Below are positions 8,253-16,217 of a stretch of 49,131 bases of DNA, one piece after another. Within the stretch, counting starts at the first letter, position 1. Every line of letters begins with the position of its first letter. A program made the translations under genes and the position numbers. The notes beneath the pieces were generated by a model. That model saw nothing but the letters and a program-made list of their open reading frames with translations, did no database searches and was not told where the DNA came from. Source of the stretch: Gammaproteobacteria bacterium (GTDB lineage: Bacteria > Pseudomonadota > Gammaproteobacteria > Xanthomonadales > Wenzhouxiangellaceae); contig JAAAPE010000147.1 in assembly GCA_009908385.1 (NCBI GenBank), forward strand, positions 1 to 49,131, given 5' to 3'.

Positions 8253-8281
8253 TTGACCCGTCCCCTGCTGCATGCTAGAAA
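8253..8281 (+). promoter_or_regulatory. Candidate sigma-70 promoter for the ACBP-TetR operon
   Basis: TTGACC (8253-8258), a 17-nt spacer and TAGAAA (8276-8281) predict transcription from about 8288. That gives a leader of about 37 nt, which carries AAGGGA ahead of ATG 8325. The reductase gene diverges at 8155, leaving a shared 169-nt control region where the TetR protein encoded downstream could bind. I found no clear operator palindrome. Confidence 0.5.
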
Positions 8282-8324
8282 GTACACTCGGAAATTCCAA
8301 CAAGCCAAGGGAACCCTCTCGACG

Positions 8325-8582
8325 ATGAGCGATCTGGATGCGCGCTTCAGGCAGGCCGCCGATGACGTCCAGGACCTGGACGAACGCCCGGACAACGACA
8401 CGCTGCTCAAGCTCTACGCGCTCTACAAACAGGGGTCGGAAGGCGATGTCTCCGGCGAGAAACCGGGGTTCTTCGACTTCGTCGGCGTGGCCAAGTACGA
8501 GGCCTGGGAAAAGCTCAATGGCATGTCGTCCGAGGAGGCCAAGAAGAAATACGTCGACATGGTCGAGTCCCTGCGAAGCTGA
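8325..8582 (+). CDS. Acyl-CoA-binding protein (ACBP)
   Basis: An 85-residue soluble protein matching the ACBP fold and length (about 86 residues). YALYKQGSEGD contains the acyl-CoA-contacting Tyr/Lys motif, and KYEAWEKLNGMSSEEAKKKY the second conserved helix. ACBPs hold long-chain acyl-CoA esters in the cytosol and pass them to acyltransferases and reductases. The frame opens earlier at 8253, but that stretch contains the promoter; ATG 8325 starts the domain with AAGGGA upstream. TetR follows 15 nt later. Its place between a fatty acyl-CoA reductase and a wax ester synthase suggests acyl-CoA delivery to storage-lipid synthesis. Confidence 0.93.
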   Translation: MSDLDARFRQAADDVQDLDERPDNDTLLKLYALYKQGSEGDVSGEKPGFFDFVGVAKYEAWEKLNGMSSEEAKKKYVDMVESLRS

Positions 8583-8597
8583 GTCCCGACTGCCGGC

Positions 8598-9230
8598 ATG
8601 AGCCGGAACACCCGCGAACGGATCCTGGGCGCCGCCCTGCAGCTTTTCAACGAGCAGGGAGAACCGCACGTCACGACCAACCGGATCGCCGACGAGCTGG
8701 ACATCAGCCCCGGCAACCTGCACTACCACTTCCGGACCAAGGGCGATCTCATCCAGGCGCTGTTCGGTTCATTCGAGCAGCAGATGCTCGAATTGCTTGC
8801 AACGCCGGAATCCCGCGAAGTCCACATCGAGGACATCTGGTTCTTCCTGCACCTGGTTTTCGAGACTATCGGTGAGTATCGCTTTATCTACCGCGACCTG
8901 ACCGACCTATGCGGCCGCTTTCGCACTATCCATCGGCGCTTCCAGGGCATTATTCGGCTGTCGATGCAGACCGCCCGATATCTCAGCGACGGGCTGGCCG
9001 ATCAGGGTCAGCTCGAAGCCGAACCCGAAGAGCTCGAGGCCCTGGTACGCAATATCATGCTGGTATCGACCTTCTGGTTCGCATTCGACCAGGTCGTCGA
9101 ACGCGACACGAACCCGCGCCCCGACCGGGCCGTGTGGCAGGTCATGGGCCTGATAAGTCCTTACCTGGTCGGCAGCGCACGCGAAGAGCTTTCGGAGCTG
9201 GCCCGGGCATACCGAACGGACTCAGGCTGA
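8598..9230 (+). CDS. TetR/AcrR family transcriptional regulator
   Basis: A 210-residue protein with an N-terminal TetR DNA-binding domain. RERILGAALQLFNEQGEPHV leads into the helix-turn-helix TTNRIADELDISPGNLHYHF, ending with the hallmark NLHYHFRTKGDLI. The C-terminal helical ligand domain (about 60-205) is Trp/Phe-rich (DIWFFLHLVFETIG), consistent with a hydrophobic ligand. It is the second gene of the ACBP operon, so I infer an acyl-CoA or fatty-acid-responsive repressor of this locus. The start ATG 8598 lacks a clear Shine-Dalgarno; translation may be coupled to the ACBP gene. Confidence 0.9.
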   Translation: MSRNTRERILGAALQLFNEQGEPHVTTNRIADELDISPGNLHYHFRTKGDLIQALFGSFEQQMLELLATPESREVHIEDIWFFLHLVFETIGEYRFIYRDLTDLCGRFRTIHRRFQGIIRLSMQTARYLSDGLADQGQLEAEPEELEALVRNIMLVSTFWFAFDQVVERDTNPRPDRAVWQVMGLISPYLVGSAREELSELARAYRTDSG

Positions 9231-9274
9231 GCGAACAATTCGGGCAAGCCGCGGATTGCTTGCGCGGAAAACCC

Positions 9275-9302
9275 AAAAAAAGACCCGGACGATGTCCGGG
9301 TC
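9275..9302 (-). terminator. Intrinsic terminator of the phasin gene
   Basis: GACCCGGAC (9282-9290), a GAT loop and GTCCGGGTC (9294-9302) form a perfect 9-bp stem. On the minus strand it is followed by seven T (plus-strand A at 9275-9281). It lies about 80 nt past the phasin stop. On the plus strand no T-run follows, so it serves the minus strand. Confidence 0.85.
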
Positions 9303-9381
9303 AAGCGTCGCAGCGTGTACCGGGCCGAGGGAGGAAGCCCGGGCTGCTTCGGGGTAGTCTGGAGGAGTCGACTACAAACCG

Positions 9382-9981
9382 TCAGGACTTGGTGCTGGCA
9401 GCACTCTTGCTCGGCGAGCTGGCAGCCGGGGCCGCAGCGCCCTTCTTCTGCTGCTCGGACAGCGCACGAACCTGCTTGTTGAGTTCGGCCACCCGATTGC
9501 TCAGCTGCTTGATCTCGTCGGAGGTCGGAACGCCGAGTCGCGAAAGCGCCCGGGCCACGCGCTGCTCGAACACTTTCTCGAGCTTGTCCCAGTTGCTCTG
9601 GGCGGTTTCACGAACCTTGCCCACGCGGCTCTCGACGTCATCGCGAACCCCGCTGACCGTCTCGTTGGCAGCCTTCCGGCCCTTGTTTTCGAGCTTGCCG
9701 CCTTCCTTGACGAGGCGCTCGAAGAGCTTGTTGCTCTCGCCGATGACCTTGCTGCTGGTCGACTCGACCGACTTGCGGCTCTGTTCGTACAGCTTGCCGC
9801 CTTCCTGCTGCGCCATGGAAAAGGCGCCCAGGCCGGCCAGCCAGATCTCGTGAGCGTAGTCCTGGACCTGCGAAGTCGCGGTCTTGCGCGCCGAGGTCTT
9901 GCGAGCCGCCGTCTTGCGGGTTGCGGTCTTCTTGGCCACCTTCTTCTTGGCGACCTTCTTCTTGGCAGTCTTCTTGGCCAT
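9382..9981 (-). CDS. Phasin family granule protein with N-terminal Lys/Ala-rich arm
   Basis: A 199-residue protein. Residues 1-36 are a repetitive Lys/Arg/Ala/Thr arm (AKKTAKKKVAKKKVAKKTA), resembling the histone-like tail of PhaF/AlgP. Residues about 40-125 are an amphipathic helical phasin domain (YAHEIWLAGLGAFSMAQQEG, the phasin signature). Near 150-175 comes LGVPTSDEIKQLSNRVAELN, the coiled-coil oligomerisation motif of polyhydroxyalkanoate granule-associated proteins. The tail is Ala/Ser-rich. It should coat storage inclusions and, through the basic arm, bind DNA. AAGGAG lies 10 nt before ATG 9981; a 7-bp hairpin (10002-10020) lies in the leader. No PHA synthase is in the window, whereas wax ester genes flank it. 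Confidence 0.9.
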   Translation of the reverse strand: MAKKTAKKKVAKKKVAKKTATRKTAARKTSARKTATSQVQDYAHEIWLAGLGAFSMAQQEGGKLYEQSRKSVESTSSKVIGESNKLFERLVKEGGKLENKGRKAANETVSGVRDDVESRVGKVRETAQSNWDKLEKVFEQRVARALSRLGVPTSDEIKQLSNRVAELNKQVRALSEQQKKGAAAPAASSPSKSAASTKS

Positions 9982-10079
9982 GATTTCTCAGCTCCTTGAT
10001 GTCCCGCCGGGATGGCGGGATGTATACGTTGAATTTGAGAGTTAAGATAAGGCGGGTTTCTAGAGTGGGCACACTAATC

Positions 10080-10856
10080 ATGGACACCGCTAACTGGGCC
10101 GGTTTTCCCCATGCCAACAAGGCTTTCCAGTATCCCGGAGACAAGCTGAAGCAGTCCTGGGAAGCGCTTCATCGCGGCGACGTGGAGCCGCTGCCCCCCG
10201 ACGAGGCGGTGCTCGAGGCCTGGCGTCGCTACCATGCGGGTGACTTCGCCGGTGCCGTCGAACAGGCCGAGGCGGCCGGTCCGGAGGCTCATGCCGCGGC
10301 CAACAAGGCCAGCGGCATCTACGCCGACTACCTGGAAGAAGACGAAGCCACCAAGGTTGCCATTTACCAGGCCGGCATCCGGCGCGCCGAGCGCGCCATC
10401 GAGGCCAACGAGGAAGACGCCAACGCCCACTATTTCCACGCCTTCCTGCTGGGACGCTACAGCCAGAGCATCTCGATCGCCAAGGCGCTGTCCCAGGGCA
10501 TCGGCGGCAAGGTGCGCGATTCGCTCGAGCGCGCGCTGGCACTGGCGCCCGATCACGCCGAAGCGCACACGGCGTTCGGGCTCTACCAGGCCGAGATCAT
10601 CAACAAGGTCGGCAAGATGGTGGGCAAGCTGACCTACGGCGCAAGCGCGGACAAGGCGATGGAACATTTCGAACGCGCCCTCGAACTGACGCCCGACGCT
10701 CCCATCGCCCATATCGAATACGGCAACGGCCTCTACCTGCTCTACGGCGAAAAACGTCTCGATGACTCCAACGCCGCCTACGAGAAAGCCGCGTCGCTCA
10801 AACCGATCGACGCGATGCAGAAACTGGACGTGGAGTTCGCGAAAGCGTCCGTCTAG
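10080..10856 (+). CDS. TPR-repeat protein in the storage-lipid locus
   Basis: A 258-residue soluble helical protein. Tetratricopeptide-like units are visible at EAWRRYHAGDFAGAVEQAEA, around ANAHYFHAFLLGRYSQ, at SLERALALAPDHAEAHTAFG, at HFERALELTPDAPIAHIEYG and at AAYEKAASLKP. There is no signal peptide or catalytic motif. The frame opens at 9996, but ATG 10080 starts the folded part (MDTANWAGFP) and leaves a divergent control region shared with the phasin gene. TPR proteins are scaffolds; given its neighbours I infer a partner of granule or wax ester enzymes, without direct evidence. It converges on the wax ester synthase gene across a heptad repeat array. Confidence 0.75.
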   Translation: MDTANWAGFPHANKAFQYPGDKLKQSWEALHRGDVEPLPPDEAVLEAWRRYHAGDFAGAVEQAEAAGPEAHAAANKASGIYADYLEEDEATKVAIYQAGIRRAERAIEANEEDANAHYFHAFLLGRYSQSISIAKALSQGIGGKVRDSLERALALAPDHAEAHTAFGLYQAEIINKVGKMVGKLTYGASADKAMEHFERALELTPDAPIAHIEYGNGLYLLYGEKRLDDSNAAYEKAASLKPIDAMQKLDVEFAKASV

Positions 10857-10860
10857 GGCG

Positions 10861-10976
10861 TGGTCAGTGGTCCGTGGCCTGACTACTGACTACTGACTAC
10901 TGACTACTGACTACTGACTACTGACTACTGACTACTGACTACCGACTACCGACCACTGACTACCGACCACCGACCA
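10861..10976. repeat. CTGACTA heptanucleotide tandem array with inverted heptads
   Basis: Nine perfect CTGACTA units (10879-10941) are followed by five variants (CCGACTA, CCGACCA, CTGACTA, CCGACCA, CCGACCA), 14 units in all. Every change is a C/T transition at unit positions 2 or 6. The array ends exactly at the stop codon of the wax ester synthase gene (10977-10979). Two inverted heptads (TGGTCAG, TGGTCCG) at 10861-10874 can pair with the array to form a long imperfect hairpin between convergent genes. Confidence 0.9.
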
Positions 10977-12446
10977 CTACTCTTCCTCGATCCACTGGTG
11001 CACCAGCTCGGCGTCCTCCGGGGAGAGCGTCTCCACCTCCGGACCGAGCAACATGGTCAGGTGGAGCAGGTTCTCGAACTCGCGCCGAAAGTTGACGACG
11101 ACGTTGCGCGGATCCGGCACCAACCGGTTGTCGGTGATCAGCCCCGAAAAGACCTGTCCGTCGTAGCTGATGATGCTGATACCCATGCCTACCGAGCCGG
11201 TCTGGGGCACCCAGAACATCATCTCCCGGATCCTGGCTCCGGCCAGGTAGAGCGGTGACTGCGGGCCTGGAACGTTGGTCAGGACGGTCGAGGCCTTGCG
11301 GCTGAAGAGTTCGAGGGCCGGCTTCTGAAGCGAGGCGGGCCCCATCCCGAGCGCGGCCAGCAGGCCGAGCGACATCATGGCCTGGCGCGAATCCTTCAAC
11401 TCCCGCATGAACTCCGCCACGCGATAAACCCTCGCGAGCGGATTCTCCTCGGCCACCGGCAGTTCCAGAAAGACCAGCCCGAAATGATTGCCGAGCTCAC
11501 GCGCGTGTTCGAGAGGGCGCAGGTTGACCGGCACCGTCGCCCGCATCGTGATTTCGGAGGGGTCGTCCCCGCACTCGACCAGGTAGCGGTGAAGGGCACC
11601 GGTCATGACCGCGATCAGAACGTCGTTGACGGTGCAGCCAAGCGCCTTCCCTACGGCCTTGACTTCTTCGAGATCGATCGGGTCGGCCCAGGCGACGTTT
11701 TTCCGAACGCCCAGCCTGCCCTTGAAGCGTGACGGCGGATCGTCGGGCAGGAGCAGCGCGTTTGCGAGCTCCGCCATCAGGTCGGCCGCGACTCCGGCGT
11801 AATCGGCGGCGACATGCGGCTCACGAATCATCTGCGCCGCCTCCTCGAGCATCTTGTAGCTGAAATGCCCGACCACGTCGATGCCCTCGCGCGCAGGCGC
11901 CATCAGCCGCCGAAAGATGTTGGACTCGGCCGCGCGCTTCTTCTTCCAGTGATGAGGGCTGATCTGTTGAAGCGACTTTTCCGGATCCGACTCGGTCAGC
12001 GAAAGCAGGACCTGCACCAGGGCGATGCCGTCGGCATAACAGTGGTGAACTCGGCTGATGACCACGGGGCCGTCGGCGTAGTTTTCGACCAGGTGGAATT
12101 GCCAAAGCGGCTTGGTCTTGTCCAGCGGCGTGGACACCAGCTGCGAGACGAGCTCTTCGAGCTCGGCCTTGCCGGCGTTGCCGGGCAGAGCGGTCCGCAC
12201 GATATGGGCGCTGGGCTCGAACAGGTCGTCGCTTTCCCACCAGCAACCGCGCGCGGTCTCCACGGCCTTCTGCCTGAAACGCCGGAACGAGAGGAACCGG
12301 TTCGTCACCACCTGCGCGAAAGCCTCGAAATCGATCGCGTGGTCGAGCACGATCACCCCGGTGATCATCATCAGGTTCGTCGGCTGCTCCATGCGCAACC
12401 AGGCAACATCGACTTTCGAAATCGGCTCGCGCGTCGCGCTGTTCAC
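10977..12446 (-). CDS. Wax ester synthase / diacylglycerol O-acyltransferase (WS/DGAT)
   Basis: A 489-residue acyltransferase that joins acyl-CoA to a fatty alcohol (wax ester) or diacylglycerol (triacylglycerol). The catalytic HHxxxDG motif is HHCYADG at residues 134-140. The family PLW motif (113-115), the ND motif in GCTVNDVLIAV (274-275) and NVPGPQSPLYLAG near the C-terminus are all present. The length is close to the family norm of about 460. The start is GTG 12446 with GGGAAGG just upstream; KVDVAWLRMEQPTN aligns with the usual N-terminus, so an internal Met is less likely. Together with the acyl-CoA reductase it completes a wax ester pathway. The stop codon abuts the heptad repeat. Confidence 0.93.
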   Translation of the reverse strand: MNSATREPISKVDVAWLRMEQPTNLMMITGVIVLDHAIDFEAFAQVVTNRFLSFRRFRQKAVETARGCWWESDDLFEPSAHIVRTALPGNAGKAELEELVSQLVSTPLDKTKPLWQFHLVENYADGPVVISRVHHCYADGIALVQVLLSLTESDPEKSLQQISPHHWKKKRAAESNIFRRLMAPAREGIDVVGHFSYKMLEEAAQMIREPHVAADYAGVAADLMAELANALLLPDDPPSRFKGRLGVRKNVAWADPIDLEEVKAVGKALGCTVNDVLIAVMTGALHRYLVECGDDPSEITMRATVPVNLRPLEHARELGNHFGLVFLELPVAEENPLARVYRVAEFMRELKDSRQAMMSLGLLAALGMGPASLQKPALELFSRKASTVLTNVPGPQSPLYLAGARIREMMFWVPQTGSVGMGISIISYDGQVFSGLITDNRLVPDPRNVVVNFRREFENLLHLTMLLGPEVETLSPEDAELVHQWIEEE

Positions 12447-12565
12447 CGCAGACCTTCCCTCTCGGATGCGTCAGGGGATTCTTTCATGACCCCTCGTGCG
12501 GGTCAATTCCAACGCCGGCGCCGGCCGTCGCCGCCGTAACAACCCCGGCGCGAAGCCGTACCCGG

Positions 12566-13015
12566 CTAATGAACCTGTCTCTGCGTTCCCTGCTCGGGCG
12601 CACCGGCGAGATCATAGGGTAGTTTGACCTGGTCGAGACCGAACTGTTTGAACACCGGCTGGAGCTGATGATGAATCAGGGGATAAAGCTGTCGCGTCAG
12701 GCTGCCGTGGTTCGCCTTGAAGCGTTCGAAGTCGACCGGGTCACCCTGAAACTGGCGGTAGACCGCCTGCAACACGAGCTCGATGGTGAACAGGGGATTG
12801 TCCGGAGTGTCGGTGTCGCGATGGCCCCGGCAGACGAGATGCGCGCTCACCTGGTACTGGGGCAATTCGCCGTCGTGGCTGTATTCCCGGGGCGTCAACT
12901 TGAGCTCCACCTTGGCGCTAAAGCGCTGGCTGGCGGGCACCACTTCGGTGAGGTCGGCATGAAGCCGGGTGACCTGCGTATGCGTCAGGGCGAACTGGTC
13001 GAGGAGATTAATCAT
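12566..13015 (-). CDS. SecB-like chaperone-fold protein (putative)
   Basis: A 149-residue soluble protein without signal peptide. The pattern is that of SecB-like proteins: alternating beta strands (FSAKVELKLTPREYS, YQVSAHLVCRG, FTIELVLQAVYRQF), then a helix and a closing LYPLIHHQLQPVFKQFGLDQ.KLPYDL. Similarity is at the level of fold pattern, not clear identity, so the call is tentative. A TTG at 13048 could extend the frame; ATG 13015 (MINLLDQFALTHTQ) fits the fold start better. It lies 116 nt downstream of the exported acylase gene on the same strand; a hairpin at 13085-13105 separates them. Confidence 0.5.
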   Translation of the reverse strand: MINLLDQFALTHTQVTRLHADLTEVVPASQRFSAKVELKLTPREYSHDGELPQYQVSAHLVCRGHRDTDTPDNPLFTIELVLQAVYRQFQGDPVDFERFKANHGSLTRQLYPLIHHQLQPVFKQFGLDQVKLPYDLAGAPEQGTQRQVH

Positions 13016-13084
13016 CGGGCTGCCTGTAGGATTCCAGACTCTCCACAATGGCCGCCCGGGCGGTCGTATTCAACCCGAAAGGAA

Positions 13085-13105
13085 GCGCCCGCCAGTGGCG
13101 GGCGC
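13085..13105 (-). terminator. Probable terminator after the acylase gene
   Basis: GCGCCCGCC, an AGT loop and GGCGGGCGC form a perfect 9-bp GC stem. On the minus strand it is followed by TTCCTTTC, a weak T-rich tract. It sits 26 nt past the acylase stop. Confidence 0.55.
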
Positions 13106-13131
13106 ATGTGGAACCAACATTCTCGCGGAGA

Positions 13132-15984
13132 TCAGGGCGCGAAAGTGGTCACGTCGATCGCAGAACCCTGCGCCTCGCTCTCCCCGAACACGAGCGACAG
13201 GTAGTCGTTCACCAGCCAGCGCTGAAGCTGGTTGGTGTAGAAGGGACTCACCAGCACGCCGCTCCGGCCGCCCGGCAGCACTTCGCTGACGTTGGGCGTA
13301 CCCGGCGTCATCTCGGCGACAGTCCGGCGAGCCGGGCCGGAGCCGAACATGAAGTCGTTGAGACCGTCCGCGCGCACGCTGTGCGATGAGGCATCGACCG
13401 TCTGGTAGCCGCCGGCGCGGGCCACGCCCGGCAGGTTCGGCCCGAGATCGCTCAGACCGCCTCCGTTGGGCACGTTGAACGGATCGCTGCCGAGCGGATG
13501 CCTGAACACGATGCGGTGCAGCTTGCCCCAGCGGTAATCGTCCTGGTCGGTCGAATTGCCGAAGGCCGGCGCGAACTCGTCGCTGGCCAGCAGCTCCAGG
13601 GTCTGCGCCAGGCTGGCCAGCAGCACCGTGTCGCGGGCCGCAGCCAGGTCGGGCGCGCCTTCGACGTTGAAGAACGGAATGCCCGAGGCGCCGACGCCGC
13701 CGCTCTCGTCGAAGCTGGCCAGCTGATTGTGGAACGCGCGCAGCGCGTCGCTGGAGCCGGGCAGCGCGTCGCCGAGCTGAAGGCCTTCGAGCGTGGCATC
13801 AATGGTGTTGCCGATGACCTGCCCGCGCCACACCGAGTAGATCGTGGCTGCGACGCTGTTGGCCACCGCTTCGGCGGAAGGCGCTCCAGCCCCGGCCGGA
13901 CTGCCGGGATCATAGCCATCGGCCAGGCCGGTGGGCGTGGAAAAGTCCCAGTCCGACAGCCGGCCGACCGCTTCCTGCACGGCCGGGTTCGCCGCGAACT
14001 GGGCCAGGCCCGGCCAGGCCCCCTCCTCGGTCGCATTGACGAATGCATCGAGGATGTAGGGCACGATCAGCTCGGCGTCGAAGAGCTGGTTGTCGGCCTG
14101 CAGCGCCTTCATGTCCGCGACGCTGATGGGGCTGCCGGAGGCAATCATGTCCTGCAGTTCCCGGTCGATGCGCGCCATGCGAAGCTCGGAATAGGACGGA
14201 TTGAGATAGTAAATGCCGTTGCCGCCCGGGCGCAGCTGGTTGAGCGGGTTGTTGTCCAGCGTCGTGCCGACCGGGTCGTTGTTGGCGTTGGCGATGTAGC
14301 CCCAGGGCGGGTTGACCACGCTCGGCATCTCCGACTTGGGCAGGGAGGCGAAGGGCGCGGCGCGCGTCGAGTCCTCGTTGGCCGGCAGCCAGTCATGGCC
14401 GAGGGCACCGGAACCGTCGCGAAGCAGGAAGGGCGGAACGCCGCCTCCGACTTCGTTGTTCTGCAGGTCCTCGCGCAGGGGAACGGCGCCGGTCGTGAAA
14501 TACGCGATATTGCCGTCGACATCGGCGTAGACGACGTTCTGCGAACCGAAGGTCCAGTTGTCGATCACCGACCGGAACTCTTCCATGTTGCTGGCGCGCT
14601 CGAAGCCGCGGATCGAGGACAGCTCGAAGGTCGCCCCCCAGCCGGCGTATTGCACGGAAATCGCCGAGCTCGAATCGGGCTGGGCCACGATCGGGCCGTT
14701 GTTGCGCCGGGGCACCAGGAAGGTGATCCCGCCGGAGTCGTAGCCGACGTTGGCGCGACTGATGTTGTCCGGCTGGCCGTCACCGATGCTGTTGACGAAA
14801 TAGCTCTGGAAGGCGTAGAGAACCGGATCATCGCCGTCGGCGTGGACCGTGTGCGTGGGCAGCCCGTAGCTGTTGGTCCTGATTTCTTCCTGGAAGTAGT
14901 CCGTGACGTCGATGTTGTGGTTGGTCAGCCCCCAGCAGATGTCGACGTTGCAGCCCAGCAGGGTCAGGGGCGTGCCCGGGGGCGTGACCCCGCTGACGAT
15001 GCGGTTCTCGTCGCGGATGACGATGTTTTCGTTGATCATCAGCGCCGGCATGTCCAGCCCCAGGTGGGGGTCGTTGGCCATGATCGGGTAACCGCTTTCG
15101 GTGTGGTCCCCGGAGACGACCCACCAGTTGGAGCCGGCCCGGTTGTCGGCCCGGCCGATGGTCGTGCCGAGCAGCGGAATCTCCCGCACACGCTGCATGT
15201 AGTTCTGCAGGCTGCCGACCACGGCGTCGTCGATCTGCGGCAGGTTCTGCCAGGCTGAGCCACCCTGCCCCTTGCCGCCGGCCCCTTCGCTTTCGGTCTG
15301 GCTGCCGCCGGGCACGGGAATGATGCCCGTCGTTTCGAAGAAGTTCGGAATGCTGATCCGGTCATCCATCGGCTGGGCCCGCGAGATGTCCTCGGAAAAC
15401 AGCGTCGCGCCGTCGAACCCGACGACTTCGCCCACGCCCTGGTAGGTGGCAAGCCGTATGGTGCGGTCGACGACCCCGGAATCGAAGCTGAGCTGGAAGG
15501 CCAGAAGCTTGCCGATGATCAGCGAATCGACCGGTGACCAGCGCTCGACTTGCGTGAGCTCGAGCACGCCGTATTCCGGCGGCAGCTGCGGCGTCGTGGC
15601 GATGAAGGCGTTGACGCCGTCCGCGTAGGCCTTGACCCAGGCCTTCTCGTCGGCGGTCATGTGCTGCCAGGTCTCGAGCGCACCGCGCCGCAGACCGAGC
15701 GTCCGCAATTCGATATCGCTGCTCAGCGCGCCCTGGCCGAGCAGCTCGGCGAGCGTGCCCGACGCAACGCGTCTGAGGTAGTCCATCTGGAAGAGCCGGT
15801 CGCGCGCGTGAAGGTAGCCGCGCACGTAGTTGACGTCGCCTTCGGTCTCGCCGACGATCGTCGGAATGCCATTGGCGTCGGTGTAGACGTTCACCGGAGC
15901 GTTCAGCGCCGGCATCGACACCGACTGCGCATGCAAACCGGCAGCCAATGCCAGGCCGCCGACCAGTGTGATCAGCTTTTTCAT
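13132..15984 (-). CDS. Penicillin acylase family (Ntn) amidohydrolase, exported
   Basis: A 950-residue precursor. MKKLITLVGGLALAAGLHAQ is a signal peptide for periplasmic export. Residues about 25-280 would be the alpha chain and a linker containing a Gly/Glu/Ser-rich stretch. Autocleavage is expected before Ser285 in RAGSNWWVVSG, the Ntn nucleophile signature, leaving a beta chain of about 665 residues that includes MANDPHLGLDMPALM. Members hydrolyse amides such as penicillins, acyl-homoserine lactones or N-acyl amino acids; the substrate here cannot be told from sequence. The frame opens at 16071, but ATG 15984 begins the signal peptide with AGGGG upstream. The length is slightly above the family norm of 750-850. 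Confidence 0.9.
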   Translation of the reverse strand: MKKLITLVGGLALAAGLHAQSVSMPALNAPVNVYTDANGIPTIVGETEGDVNYVRGYLHARDRLFQMDYLRRVASGTLAELLGQGALSSDIELRTLGLRRGALETWQHMTADEKAWVKAYADGVNAFIATTPQLPPEYGVLELTQVERWSPVDSLIIGKLLAFQLSFDSGVVDRTIRLATYQGVGEVVGFDGATLFSEDISRAQPMDDRISIPNFFETTGIIPVPGGSQTESEGAGGKGQGGSAWQNLPQIDDAVVGSLQNYMQRVREIPLLGTTIGRADNRAGSNWWVVSGDHTESGYPIMANDPHLGLDMPALMINENIVIRDENRIVSGVTPPGTPLTLLGCNVDICWGLTNHNIDVTDYFQEEIRTNSYGLPTHTVHADGDDPVLYAFQSYFVNSIGDGQPDNISRANVGYDSGGITFLVPRRNNGPIVAQPDSSSAISVQYAGWGATFELSSIRGFERASNMEEFRSVIDNWTFGSQNVVYADVDGNIAYFTTGAVPLREDLQNNEVGGGVPPFLLRDGSGALGHDWLPANEDSTRAAPFASLPKSEMPSVVNPPWGYIANANNDPVGTTLDNNPLNQLRPGGNGIYYLNPSYSELRMARIDRELQDMIASGSPISVADMKALQADNQLFDAELIVPYILDAFVNATEEGAWPGLAQFAANPAVQEAVGRLSDWDFSTPTGLADGYDPGSPAGAGAPSAEAVANSVAATIYSVWRGQVIGNTIDATLEGLQLGDALPGSSDALRAFHNQLASFDESGGVGASGIPFFNVEGAPDLAAARDTVLLASLAQTLELLASDEFAPAFGNSTDQDDYRWGKLHRIVFRHPLGSDPFNVPNGGGLSDLGPNLPGVARAGGYQTVDASSHSVRADGLNDFMFGSGPARRTVAEMTPGTPNVSEVLPGGRSGVLVSPFYTNQLQRWLVNDYLSLVFGESEAQGSAIDVTTFAP

Positions 15985-16145
15985 CCTCGAGTACCCCTGA
16001 TTGTTTTGGTATGCGGGCTCGATTATGGCACAAACGGCCTGACACGCTCCAAACGCCCCATTTGCGGGCATTTCACGGTCCGATGCCGCTCAAAACGCTC
16101 AGCGGCACTCATCCGGCGCATTTCCTCACGCGCGCCCCGAGCGCT

Positions 16146-16151
16146 TATAAT
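16146..16151 (+). promoter_or_regulatory. -10 box of the pdh operon
   Basis: A perfect TATAAT at 16146-16151 lies 66 nt before the pdhA start and predicts transcription from about 16158. The region 17 nt upstream (16123-16128) is a poor -35 match, so an activator or an extended element may be needed. An AGAGAGGAG Shine-Dalgarno is at 16204-16212. Confidence 0.6.
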
Positions 16152-16217
16152 ACGGCCCCGCTTCGGAGCGGCCGTCCGGCCTCCGAATTCCGGAATATCA
16201 CAAAGAGAGGAGTCGAC

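Noticed and set aside
9382-9981. Histone H1-like or AlgP protein
   Set aside because: The basic arm is similar, but residues 40-175 carry the phasin signature and the LGVPTSDEIK motif.
10879-10976. CRISPR array
   Set aside because: The repeats are contiguous 7-mers with no unique spacers, and no cas gene is present.
13498-15258. 586-codon open frame on the plus strand opposite the acylase gene
   Set aside because: Arg/Val/Gly-rich shadow of a GC-rich gene; no domain, no signal, and the minus-strand frame carries clear acylase motifs.
16146-16151. Leaderless start for pdhA from its TATAAT
   Set aside because: The -10 is 66 nt before ATG 16218 and a strong Shine-Dalgarno is present, so this is an ordinary leadered gene.
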